In this document: positions 11,773 to 24,589 of the stretch, in pieces
How the letters are laid out: each line of letters opens with the position of its first letter
Numbering within the stretch: position 1 is the first letter of the stretch
NCBI GenBank assembly: GCA_003864495.1
Contig: PEDN01001363.1
Coordinates: forward strand, 124,001-188,000
From: Nemopilema nomurai
Lineage: Eukaryota > Cnidaria > Scyphozoa > Rhizostomeae > Rhizostomatidae
DNA length: 64,000 bases
Direction: 5' to 3'
Translations under genes and position numbers: made by a program
The notes under the pieces: model-generated
Seen by the model: only the letters and a program-made list of their open reading frames with translations
Database searches by the model: none
Told to the model about the DNA's origin: nothing

Positions 11773-14700
11773 CCAAAAGAAATCATCGCCAGTGCCGTAT
11801 AATTCGGTAGAAAGCTAAGGATGCACCTGACACAAAGACAGGATTGAGAATGGTTCCCTCTTTGCTACCTGCTTAACATCTTTATCTCACAGCAACTTTC
11901 ATCGCTGCTATTACAGTATACTTACAGTACATTTTTTTCTTTTACATACTGTTTATAGTTGTGTAAAATAGGTGTTGTTGACACTTCTGTTCACATTCTA
12001 GATTGAGCGTTTGAAAATGTCACAAAATGGTGGCTGCTCGAAACATATGATGTACCATACTTAATTGTTGGAAAATGGAAAAGGAGAATGCATTAAACGA
12101 AGGATGACTTTAAAGCTGCTTAAATGGTATCTCACGACGGGAACTACTTTTCTCACGGATTTATTCCTGGGCCTCACTCTTCTTTTTATTAGTGTCAAAC
12201 GCCTCAGTGGTTGCTGAACACAGCCCGTTTATGGCACAATGTAGTGGATCTAGAATCGTCACAAATTTAGACCTGAGGTCTTTTTTACAAGTAAATACAT
12301 ATTCTTGTCAATTCATTATAAATTATTTTTGTTTATTGCTTCGATTGTTTTTTCTTACGTTTAAAAGCCTTTTCTCTGTTTTTCTGGGATGCTTTAAATG
12401 TGAAATAAACAAATGTTTATGAACAAGTGTCCTGTAATTCAAAACTCACTATAGCTAGAAGCAGCGGAACAAGTTTTCACAAAGGATTGCGTTACTGCCT
12501 ATCAGAAAAGTCTCGTCGTTTGTGAATCTTCTTGCAGATGCGAAGCTCGGTGTGTAGGACGCACTACGTTAAGACTCTAGGAAATAATAAAACAGCATGC
12601 TCCCACGAGCATAAAGACCTAAACCTTTGCATAAAAAGAGCAGCCGTGTCAAAATTGTATAGACGCAATGCCTAAATTAATTGTAATTCAGCTATAGGGC
12701 AACACCTTATGGAGAATCCAGATTTAGCCTAAGAATACATGAAGACAATTTTTGCATAACTTGGCAGGCTAGGTTGTCTCTTCACCTATGTGTTTTGGAG
12801 TCTGACTACATTTCAATGGAAAATCCCATTCTTTGTAGACAGAGAGAGTTCGTCTTTTTCCTTGGGCTCTTCTAAAGTTAGGTGTTAAGTAATGCTGATT
12901 GGTAAATTATAACCAATCACGCGCTCTGCTTTTACCCTTTAGTGTTTTCGATCCGCATCTGGCTATTTATTTGGTCAGCTTTGGTTATTTTCCGACGTTT
13001 GCAGACTCTGAGGAGTGTACCCCAGTTCCATTGTTCACTAGCTGCTCTCGTGAAATCTCACAGGTATTATTTTCAAAACTTCGCAACCATGTATACAAAA
13101 GTTATTCAATATTCTAGATCAGAAATTTTCGACCTTTGGTAACAGCAAACTGAAAATTGATTTTTTTAGGTTGCTTGGAGGCAAAAAATAGTTAAGAGAC
13201 ATACTTGGTCGACACTGTCCAAGAATGAATGGATCTTATGTAAAAACATGGGTTGCAACATTATCAAGAAATATTTTGGAAGAACAGGTTTGGTACCTAT
13301 CGTTTATCAGTTAAAACTGACAAAGTTGATAGAATCAATTTTGAAGGTTTCTCGATGGCTTTTAGTATTTTTGGCTCAGATTTTTAGAGCAGAAAGTCGA
13401 GTTAATAGAACAATGACTTATGGAAGAGCAATAGTGCAACATGTTAGGATCAACAGTTCGACTATCGCAGATATTTACGCTTAAAGACACGAGGTATATT
13501 GAAAAAATGGCAATATAAAAAACAATGGATATCAAGAGCAGAATAACAATGACCTTAAACAGTTGTAGTATTACTTTTATGGAAAGATATCTACCTAAAT
13601 TTGTATGCATAAACAAATATATATGTATTCCAGATTGCGTTGTCTATTCTGACTTAACAGTGCTCGATGTACAAAAGCACAGAGCAATAAATATAATAGA
13701 AGATGTGCTAGAAATGAAACATGTTCTCTGTTACTCCGAGCTTTGTGCTTGCACACTCATCAGACAGGATAACTAAAACTGGCAATTGTTATTTCTATGT
13801 TATTTCATTGGATACACAATAAGAAAACAACATCTACGTGTTAAAATATTCGATAGAAAGAGATTCACAGAGGCGCTGGATGCTTCATGATGCTGTAGGG
13901 GCAGAAACCACAGAAAGGGCACCTTATGTTGTCAGAATTAGTTGTTGAAACAAGCAGCCGGGAAAGGTTGTTTAGCATGCGCCCATTGTGTTAAACATCT
14001 CCTCTGTGCACTGTGTGGTCGCAATCATAAGAGCAAAAGGGATTGGGCACCAGTGTGATTGCAGATGAGAGACAACTCGCTTTCAATATCTAATGGACGC
14101 AAAACCTTTCGATTCCATGTAAACAGTTTTACCAATATTACCAACGGTGTGAAAAATGTAGAAATGCGGAAAAGTTTCTATACGAGTGTAGACATTTTTT
14201 TATCTCTCACATGCCATTTCACGCGTGTTTATTGCAGGGGTAGAAGCCACTAGCCTTGCATTTTAGATTCTGACTTGAATTCATTCATAGAAAAGCAGTT
14301 CATCTTACTTAGAAGCTCGTATTAACGGCACATCAAATATTTTTTCTTTATTTTTTCTCATCGACGATTCAACATTTGGCGCTGTTTATATGCCGAAAGG
14401 CCACCGGTTTACATATGTTTAGAAACAAAAACTTGAAAAATTTGAATTTTATTTTATTTTTTCCAACAATTTTAATTAATCAATCCGGGATATTGTTTCT
14501 ACAATTTCTATGTTGGCTGTGTCCACTTCAACTTTTGTTCGCCTATTGCTGGAACCACGTATGCATAGTATGGCACTACGAAGAAGTGCAAATGACAGCT
14601 GAGGTGCAAAGATTGATGTGAGAATTCTAGATAAGGACGTGGCAAAAAGTTATATTTATCAAGATAACTTGGCATTCAAGCTTCTGGGACTGAATTTTAT

Positions 14701-16334
14701 ATACATCCACATGTGAGAACCCTGTTTGTAAAATAATATTTAATGTGGTTCGTAAAGAATTCTTCAATATAGTGACTGATTTTATAACCTTTGTCAAAAG
14801 TTTCTACAAGAGCACTTCTTACTGCTTGATTTTCTTGTTTCTGCATCATCATTTTCATACATATTAGATGAAACAATGAGGCAACTTTTCTTTCCTTCCT
14901 TTTGCATGATTATCACTCTCTGGCAGTGAACCAAGATGGGACCAAATTTTTTATCATGAGTGAGTGCCAAAGTGCGTAGATATTCGAAAACCCGAACAAA
15001 AATTGGTGTCTTCTTCTTCTACAGTTTTGGCCCGTTCTTCTGCATCCTCGATTTGAAATCGAGGACAATATTTCAGTAACAAACCAGCAAGTTGCATGGT
15101 GGCCTAAATTCAGCAACAATTCGCTTTTAACAACAATATAATGAGTGAGCCCACAAAGGTAGAGGTACGTCTTGAATATCAATATCTATAGTGTATTTAG
15201 ATGCTCTGCTGTGAGAGATAAGAGTTTTTTATGAAGTAGTTTCTGAAAGGAGCCCCTCATACCAAGTCAGCAAAACGACCAACCATTGGCGTCTCGTTTG
15301 AAACAGGATTGTTCCTGATTTATTGGCATAAACAGTTCTTGCTGAAAGCGAGAAAGCACTGTTTTCCATTGTTTTTCATTAAAATTTAAGACGACTATTA
15401 ACTCGATACTTTAGAGCCTCTCAAGGACATAGTTAAGCGGTAGACAAATGAGTTTTTAGATAGAGCTTTCATAGAGATAAGGTAAGGTAAGGTAGAATGG
15501 GTATTAAAAAAATTTGTATCCTTGGTCTATGGATGGGTATTAGAAAAATTGGTATCCCTGCTAAAGGAAAAGCTAGCCTAGCTGATTAAACAAAAGATGG
15601 TTTAGGCCTTGGTTCAACATTTGCTAGGAGAAACTGTATGATATAAGAAAATAAACAAGGTCAGCTACCTTCCATGCTCAGTTTGATAGAGTCTAATCGT
15701 CTTGCGAATTTTTTTAAAAACAGAATTGTCAAATCCTTATCTCTTTGATCAGCTCCCCACAAACTCTGTAAAAAGTTGATTTTAAGCAAAATCCATAGAA
15801 ACTTTGGTTGATCAGAGTTGAAATGAGTAGCCTATTCATAAAGAAGTAACATACAGGGGCAGGAGAATAAAGGAAATCGAAATGGAAAAGATATTGTGCA
15901 GTTTAAGGCTTTTGTTTTAAGTGTCTTCTAATAATGCACTCAAAATACACAGTAGAGACCTGATATAAGAAAATGAATGGCAACTCTAACTTATAAACCT
16001 ACTGTTGATTTTTATGTACAAATCAAGAGAGTGTGCTCTTGCATTTTAGCTACATTTCTTTGATTTGATGCAAGTTTGTACGAATTTTGTTCACAATGGA
16101 GCAAGAGAATAATCACTGATGTATGAAAATCCAACCTAGTTTTTAATTTGATGGTGAAATCCATGAGCAGAGTAAAGCTGTAAAAAATGACTTAAAACAT
16201 CAGATACTGAAAAGAAAATCCTTGCTTATCATGACTTGTGATTGCACAGAGAAGGGTATGTAGAACTTGGCTTGACTTCATTCTTTAGTTTCTTTGACAG
16301 CATCATTGATTTTTTATGTGTTTGATTTCCCCAG
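11773..16334. other. Long stretch with no provable exon
   Basis: About 4.5 kb between the GPD2 upstream region and the first recognised CASC3 exon. It must contain, or be spanned by, the 5' end of CASC3, whose start exon I could not identify. A small ATG-opened segment at 11767-11796 ends in a GTATAA that could serve as a donor in the right phase, but this is weak. The several 60-90-codon open frames here have no recognisable content. Two near copies of GGGTATTA(A/G)AAAAATT(T/G)GTATCC lie around 15500-15560. Confidence 0.6.
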
Positions 16335-19300
16335 GAAGAAGGAGATAAGAAGGAGACAGAAGAAGTGCAGAACATCACTTCCAAAGAACCTGAAAGTGAG
16401 TTCATCATTATTTCTCCAGCAACTTTGGTCTAATGCTATGATTTTTATTGGATAATGTGAACTCAATATATTACCTGATGATAGCTATCCACAATCAACA
16501 ATATTATAAATAAATGAACAAACAAGATATTTATGGTAATTGAGAATTCCATATTGGAACTTTCAATAGAAGCCACAAAGTTTTTGGTTTCAAGATTGAA
16601 TGAGAGCTTTACAAGACAATTATATTATTTCATCATATGTTGAAGTTCTAGTAAAAATAGTGTTTGCATTGGTTTGGTTTTTAGATTTTTTGCTGTGTTA
16701 TATGCTTATTAGTATTGAAATGATTGCCTGTAAATAGTGAATCCAGAATCTCCCCTTCCAGCGGTTGTATGTTGTATGGTCATTAATGGACAACATTATA
16801 TAATCCTAGGATATTTGTCTATTTCCAAGCACTTTGCTGACATTCATTCCTGGGGAAGAAATTGTATACTGATAATGATAATGCAATGATTGTTTTCCAA
16901 AATGATATGTCATAGTTTGAGTATCTAGCTGGAAATATTTCCTATTGAGATGGCAAGCTTGTCACTGATTATGTATACCACTCATATTGTCACATATAAT
17001 GTATGCATGTAATCATGTACATGGAAGTGTAAATAGCTATCACTATTATCAGATATTGCAGCAGAGACTGCTCCAGAGAATGAGTTGGATAGAAAAGAGG
17101 CTGATGACAGTGATGTTGTAGTTGAAAATGAGACAGAAGATGGCTACCGATCTGATAGGTCGGATTCAGACGAAGGAAGCACAGATGCAGTTACAGAAAG
17201 AAAGCGGGAGAAAGGCTCCAGTGGCTATGAAGAGAGTGATGAAGAGGAGGAGGGTATATCAGAACTATCAGAAGGTGCGTTTCTCAACTTTTTTTTATCA
17301 ACAATCACCTTTTTTACTCTTCCATTTGCATTCAAACTGTTGATTGTTTTTTGCAATTGAGGGAATGTTTTTGTCAATGCAATTCAACACTGGCTCATAA
17401 TTGTACACATATTGACAATTTAAACATGTTAACACTTAAATCAAGTGAGATTTGCTGACTACTATTCTTTTTAATCATATTTAGAATTGTTCTGTTTGGG
17501 ACCAGGGTGATTTGCTACATTTAAAATCATAGCCTGGAGTTTGCCTGACCATTTTTTAATACATTAAATCACTAAATAGTTTATTTAAAGTTCATTTTAA
17601 ATGTAACATGTAGACAGAAATGTAACTAGGTCATATCTCCAGCTGGTCATTAGTCTCTACAGAAATATCATTGCCCATTACTTTGCCAGTCCCCCTTGGT
17701 ATTTCAATTGCCCAAATAGTCTGTTAATAACTATTTTGACTCAAACGATATGAATTATTCGGGGCTGAATTTAATTGGGTGTGACTGTATTGATTTTGCA
17801 CAAGTAGAAACTCATGTGCTGTCGATCACTGTAGGCCGCAGGGAACGACGGGAAGAGGAAGAAGATGAATATGACAAAGAGGCAACCGAGGAGGCGTCAA
17901 GTGGTGAGGATATAAGTGAAGATGTAAGAGAAGAAGGTTCTGAAGGCTACGAGGAAGATACGGAAGGTGAAGATGAAAGCAGAAATGAAAACGAAGCTGA
18001 AGAGGTAGAATTTGCAACCTAATTTCAGCATAAATTTCGTCGTATTTTAAGTTAGGTTCGAACAGCGTAATATAAAGTTTGATCATATGTATGATGAATG
18101 TATCGTATGATGCCTTCTGCCTCAAGGATTTCTAGAAACAGGTATTTCAATAAAGCTAATTACAGCTCAAATCTAGTAGTCAGTTATCTATTTTTTCTTA
18201 AAGGATCAAGTTGAAGATGGATCAGAGGATGTCGAAAATGCGTCATACGTGCCAAGAAGAACGGGATTTTGGGGGCATGACGACCGACTCAATAAGGTGC
18301 CCCTCGAAGAATCGAAGTATGTGTTCAACAAGTTGTTATCATGTAACTCTATGAGTAGTTTAGTTAACGTTCCGTCCTGTTGTTGAAGACTTTTGAGAGT
18401 TGTACACCATTTTGGCTCATGACGAGGTAGCTTTTATAAAAAATAATATCTAAGACGGTAAGCAATACTAATGGCTGAGTGTTTTCTGTGTCCCTATTTA
18501 GATATCCACGTCGTGGAAAAGACCGTCAGCTCTGGGACAAAACATCGCATAGGTGGGAGCATGACATGTTCAAAGAGGAGATGCAAGGCCCCAAAGAACC
18601 TTGGGAAGTTGAAGTACGTTTTGTCTATTAAACAGCTACATAAGTCGAATGCGTCTACGTCTATCTACACATGTGTCTTTTTTCCTACACTGCCACTTGT
18701 TATATTTGACGTTGTTGTGGTTGTCGCTAACTGTGAATCGCTAGTAGCTTTCAAGTTGATTATGGATTGAATCAAATTTTCATTTCGAAAACTTAGTTCC
18801 GTTACTTTTTTGCACAGAACTGTTGTGTTATTTTGAGAATTCCCGGATATTTTTACTTCAACTACTTTGTCTTGGAACAGGAGTCATTAAAAGCAATCGA
18901 GCAGAGACAGCAAGGCAGGAATCGGAGGCATCTAGGTGATTTCATCGGTAACCGCAGACGCAGCGGTAATCGTGGTGGTAGCCATGGTAGTAGCCGTGGT
19001 AGTAGCCGTGGGGAAGAAAGACAACGTAGACGACCATATAGGGAAGAAAGAGAGGATGAGCAAAATGACTCCTCTGATTTGGTAGAGGAGAGAGATCGTC
19101 CAAGACGGGAGGCTCCGCCAAGAGAAAGAGGACGTTCCCAGCATCTAAGAGGAAGGCCTAGAGGAAGGGCTTCTTTTAAAGGAGAGGGCAGGCCTGATAG
19201 GATGAGCGATGGCTTCAGAGGACGAGAAAACGTTGAAGCAAGGCAAGACGAAGCTAAGAACGTAGAGAAAGAGGAGGGAAATGAGCCGCGGACTGTGGAG

Positions 19301-22300
19301 CGTTCAGACAAAAGGAGGTCCACCGATGATAGTGCCCCAAGCGCAAAACCTCAGCGAGGTGGAGATGAAGAAGCTGGGCAAAGTAAAGAGCCCAGCAGGC
19401 AGAAAAAGACCCCACCAAGAAGGTTGGTTTTTTATGTTATTTATTCCAGGCTGTGAAAGTCAACCCGGAATATCGCTTTCTGCGTCCGGAAAATTTCCAG
19501 TAGAGAAACTTGCACAAACTTATTAAGCAGAAACCTGCAGACTATCAAAACTATGATGCCTGTATACCCAATCTCGACATATTCATTATTTCGTAAGATA
19601 TTAATTTTTTAATTTTAGTGATGTTTTTAATTATTGTTCATTTGATATTTTCGTCAGCTAATGTTATTTTTCTTCTGCTTCTACTTGGATGAATTCGCAA
19701 AGGAACTTCGTGAAAGTCTTTGTGAATAGAATCAGCCTTTTGTTTAGTTGCATTTCTTTCTTTTACTTATAAGAATCTTTGAGTCCCCTTATTATACTTT
19801 TTGCAGGAAGCCTACAGGTTCAATTGACAAGGAAACTGATGGCCTAGATTATAAAGGACGTGGAAAGGGAATCATTTCTCAGAAGGTATCCACTTCCAAG
19901 AAAACGGCAACTGAGTTTAATGTCGTGGAAGAGTCGACGGAAAGAGCGGAAGAAGAAATTGATGAGAAACAAGAAGGTAGCAATAGTTTATTTGAAAATA
20001 AATTGAGTCTCGGATGCTACTTCAACGCCTGAATCAACTCTCTATTTATACTGTTTCTGAATGGGAATCACTAATTCTTGTCTCCTGTATGTTGATTTGA
20101 CTGAACACGAACTACAATTGTTTATAACGCAATGTTCTTTAAGTTTCCCGGCCAAGAAATGCGAACCAAGTACCCTTAGGCCTGTATATTATCACGTAAC
20201 ACCTTTCTTAGCATATCATGAAAATTATTGAGAGCAAGTGGATCAAAATCAACAAAAAGCATGTTATCCGTAATCTTCTATTCTTTGTATTATATTTGAA
20301 CACGAGATGACTTGCAGAAATCACTTAGTTTAGACTCATGAAAGTTATGAACCCGTTCTTTAAGCACTAGCTTAGCTACCTGTCAACTCGATTCCTGTTC
20401 TGGTCATATCTCCGTTCATTTGAAAAATGACAATACAACTGGTCGTTCTTCCATAGTCGACGCCGTTGAATCCAAGCGCGCCCAAGGTGCCGCCAAACCG
20501 AAGCGATATTCTTCGCAGAGGCAACGTGCAAACGCTTCAGAAGACACACAGTATCAAAGTCAAGTCGAGCCAACGATTCAAGAAGGGGAATATTACGGCC
20601 AAATGACGCCACAAGGTTTATAGGAAGATTTTTCTCATTTGTTTAACTTTTTCCTTATGCATGTTGTCAGTTGAACTGAATGGAAATTACGAGACAGGAG
20701 ATATTGACGCGTTGGCTCTTGTTTTGACCTCGAGCATTCAATTTCATGAATGCCTGGTTTCCTGTGTCATATGTAGTGGAAGCTGGCTTTTTCAAATGGA
20801 AGTAGTTCTAAGGCTGCGTAGACGTTGTCACATTTTACAATAAGATTGTTTTCTCTTCATTTTTGGCAATTTTGCAAGCACTAGATGGGTTAACTTGTAC
20901 AAGTTAATGCATGGCTGTGTTATGTCCCAATACTGCGTACAGTTCTTGTAGTGCATCTATAGGGTCATAGCTATTCTACTTTCCTTTCAAAGGTTTCCAG
21001 GATATGCTCTACCAGCAAAATTCCATGGCGTTGCTGCAGTACCAAATGCAGCGGATGCAAATGCAGCTCCAGAATATGCAAGCACAGGGATATGATGCTG
21101 CGCATGGTGCTCCTACGCAGCAGCAGCAGCAGCAAGGTAATGCCCTTACAAATGAAGGTGAAGTTGAACTGAATGGTCGTTAAACTAATGTAAAGTCATC
21201 TTCAAAGAGCCACTCCTTGTAATAAAGGTGATCATTACTAACATTCTTGTTGTAAAAAGTTTTACATCTAGTGAAAAACAATTCTAATTGTATTGTAGGA
21301 AATCTGATGATGAAACCCATCATGCAGCAGTATCTCATGCAGATGCAAGCATTCCAACAAATGCAGCAGCAGCAACAGCAGCAGCAGGGACAGCAACAGC
21401 AACAACAGATGCAGCAGCAACAACAACAACAACAGATACAGCAACAACAAGAGCAGCAGCAGCGGCTGCAGGAAATGAATATGAATCAATCAATTTCGAC
21501 TGAAAAGCAACAAGCTTCGTCAGACCGAGGTAAGAGGACTGCCATCCATTAATATTTTCGTCGTTTCCGTAATCAAATTCAATCTGCATATTGTTGCAAC
21601 TTTTAGCATTTAACTCACCTAACTCTTTGCTGTAAAATGCATAATGTTTTACAAGTATTGGTTCTGATTAATAATTAATAATAAGTTTATGTTTATAGGA
21701 ATTCGATCAGGAACTCCCTAAAAACGATTGTTTTGCCCTTCAGTTATTTAACTATATCCTTTCTAGGAATGGTTGTTCCGGGGAACACCTACACGACTCT
21801 CCCTAACAACATGGGGCAGTTCGGTGTCGTTCCACACCCACCTCCTGGAATTTATACCCAAACTGGACCACGGTATGTTTTGGCTCCTCATTCGTATCAA
21901 CTTAAATGCTAATTATTTTTGCTTGTTTGCCATCAACAATAGCCTTGAATGTTATTGTTAAGTGCGAAGGCCTTTATAGAAAATGCTTCTATGCATCAGA
22001 TGCCTTTCGAAAGAGACTTGACAAGCAGGCGGGGTTGGAGCGTGATTTGGCCCCCTTTTCATTGTTTTTATTAGCCTCATTTTCTCGCACTCATGTAACA
22101 TTTTCTCGTTTGCCGATGCAATGCCTGTCACCTCTTAGTAAACACTGTATAACGATGGAGCATGTTTAGAAGAGCAGCTTTTTTACCTGACTTGGCTGTT
22201 ACGCAAACTGCCCATGTTATGTTTCATGTATAATCCTGATTGCATTAGTGTTATGACTAATTTCCATAGAAATATCGAAGAGCAATTTCTACCAATTTTT

Positions 22301-23916
22301 GAGTGGAAGAAACAAAACCAGTATTTCATTTTAATTTGCTATATTTTATTTGATATCATAGATACGATGTTCCCTACGACCAAATGATGCAAGCAAGGGT
22401 AAGAAAAGTTCTTACAGTATTATGTTTGGTTGACAAAATTTTTCATACCTATCCTCCTAGCCTTCTATTTCCTAATCTTAAGCCTCAGTTCGCTGACATC
22501 TCACCTTGCCCGACGACGAAGCATTGAGTCCTTTCATTTGCATTTCTCTTGTTCTCCAGTGCGTTTACTGTCCAGGTAGGCCGGTAAAGTAAAATGGACT
22601 TCACTGCCATGTTGAATCTGCCTCAGTCCAAAGGGACATTAACCTTTACAGTACATACAATACATACTGACAATCCTCTAGAGTTTTTCGATCCGCATTT
22701 ATTTTCGCAGCTTTACACTTTGTAGAATTTTCAGATTTAATGATATAACGTAAGGGTTTGTCCACAGAGATTGGGCGATGTCACAGCGCGATTGTCCTTC
22801 TGCGAAGCTTTGTAGCACAGCCAATAACTAGTATTCTCGTGTTATGTTGCAACTTATCACAGGCTACTATCCACTCTCCCTCCATCGAGACTTTTACTGG
22901 TGCTTTCCCAGCTAAAAAACAAACAAACCTTGGCATTGTACTGAAGGATTGGGACCCTCTGTTCGCTGCCATAGCGTAATAAAATCTCATAACCTCCCGA
23001 AATTACTGTTAAATGCTCCACAGGGATTTGTGACGGTCCGTTTCTTAAATCGTATTTTTGGAAAACACCTTTCAAGCCAGCAATCAACTCCGATTTTCGA
23101 TACTCTTGGCTGTTGATAGCCATTGCTTCTATATCTCGATTATATAGCTAATACAGAATCTTTGACAATCGAATCAGCAGTACTCGCTGTCAGTCTTCTT
23201 CAAAGATGTCACCCCCAATCCCCCCACCCCCATTCCTTGATAGTCGCTCATTTTGTTGTCAACATGGTCTTAATTCTTAAGGCTCCTCCTCAACAACAAC
23301 AACCGGGACTGTTTATCCCGCCAATGCAGCAGATACCAGCACAGATGATGCAGATGCAAGACCCTCAGCGCAAAATGAGATCAGCGGCAATTCCAATAAA
23401 ACCACCACCAGGTAAATGTTTTTATTTGCTTTGATTAATAACAGTAAGACGTATGATATAATGCATACCCCTCTTCTATCTTTAGGCATTGCCTTTTGTG
23501 TCAGCTAATCTTCCAATGAGTAGTAGAAGAATTTGTCTCAGTCTAGATTTATTTTGAAGATTTACGAAATAACTGGTCAGCTTGCTTCCTGCCAAGAACT
23601 TTTGTCAAAGGCATGCACAGTATAATGATTTGTTGTTTGATATTTTTAATAATGTATGAAATTATCTTCTGTGTAATATTTAGATGATTCTGACAATCGC
23701 ATCTAAGATGAAGCTTTGACAAATGACTGACTTCTTTGTCATTAATTTCAGTCATTAATATGTCTTGTGCTTCAGTTTTGTGTTGAAAAGGGATACAAGC
23801 CCACTTGCTAACCTTAGAGATCCTTTAACTTTATCTTAGGGCATATGTTCTAGATTTGCGTGGCAACCATTGTATTTTCTTTCTCAACCCTTTTTTCAGA
23901 ACAACAAGAGTCGTAG
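16335..23916 (+). CDS. CASC3: CASC3 / Barentsz (MLN51), exon junction complex core protein; start exon missing
   Basis: The fourth core subunit of the exon junction complex; it clamps eIF4A3 on spliced mRNA and acts in mRNA localisation, translation and NMD. Fourteen exons: 16335-16395, 17062-17274, 17835-18004, 18204-18316, 18502-18613, 18881-19422, 19807-19976, 20376-20615, 20993-21136, 21299-21529, 21767-21872, 22362-22398, 23282-23411, 23900-23916 (stop TAG). Phases agree throughout, giving 761 residues (human about 703). Order: acidic Glu/Asp/Ser tract; the SELOR eIF4A3/RNA-binding module split over two exons (YVPRRTGFWGHDDR, then GKDRQLWD, RWEHDMFKEE.QGPKEPWE); a 180-codon Arg/Gly/Glu-rich exon; KPKRYSSQRQR with E.YYGQ; Gln/Met-rich exons; and the family tail PIKPPP near the stop. 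The initiating exon precedes 16335 and was not identified. The best-conserved blocks make the assignment secure. Confidence 0.93.
21355..21472 (+). repeat. CAG/CAA tract encoding poly-glutamine
   Basis: Interrupted CAG/CAA codons within the CASC3 exon 21299-21529 encode long runs of Gln broken by Met, Gly, Ile, Glu and Arg. The tract follows a shorter Gln run ending the preceding exon (21119-21136). Mixed CAA/CAG use makes it less prone to slippage than a pure repeat. In other frames it produces spurious poly-Ala, Leu and Thr ORFs. Confidence 0.95.
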
Positions 23917-24556
23917 GGAGTGAGGGTTCCACTTCCGCTGCTGCGCACCACTGTGTAGCTGCACTGGCGCAGTGAGAATGCAGTCACACTGGAATATGTG
24001 CATGTGGAATGCCAGGCGTACCACGTGATGTGAGGGTGATCAGCTCCAGGGTTGCGTTTATCTCACGGCAACTGATAAACTAGATCCTTTTGAAAGAAGT
24101 TGGTACATCAGTTTATATTTGCAAATTTCTGCATAACTAGGCTATTTCTGTTACGGGCAGGGTAAGTTTCTCCACAGAAAGACATGTTTTTTATTATAAA
24201 ATATTTTCACTTTTTATTACTAAATAGTTTATTACTGATTGTTAGATATTGTTTTCCCCCTGCACCATCTGGATCTTATTGTCTTGTGACCTCCTTGTTT
24301 TGATGCAGCTTAGTCAGGCTGTTTTCATTCATTCCTGGTTCTAATGGCCTCGTGAAACAATTTTTGCACTATTTTTGGAAACAGATTTGTATGAATTTAA
24401 GGCAAATACCTTAGAAGCATGAATTAAGCAATTGTGATGAATGGTGCAAGCAGTCAAACTTGACTTCTTCTTGTCATAAACAAAATGTCAGACAATCTTT
24501 CCTGTGCATATGACTGTCGAAATTTCTGCAAACTTTAGAAGGCAATATGAAATACC

Positions 24557-24562
24557 AATAAA
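24557..24562 (+). terminator. Probable CASC3 polyadenylation signal
   Basis: An AATAAA 641 bases after the CASC3 stop, in the right strand and followed by T-rich sequence. It implies a 3' UTR of roughly 0.65 kb. Position-based inference. Confidence 0.5.
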
Positions 24563-24589
24563 GTTTTACACCCTACATCTGTAATCACC

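Noticed and set aside
18862..19323. 153-codon minus-strand ORF, Leu/Ser/Pro-rich
   Set aside because: Antisense shadow of the Arg/Glu/Gly-rich CASC3 exon 18881-19422.
21268..21589. Poly-Leu, poly-Ala and poly-Thr ORFs
   Set aside because: Out-of-frame and antisense readings of the CASC3 CAG/CAA tract.
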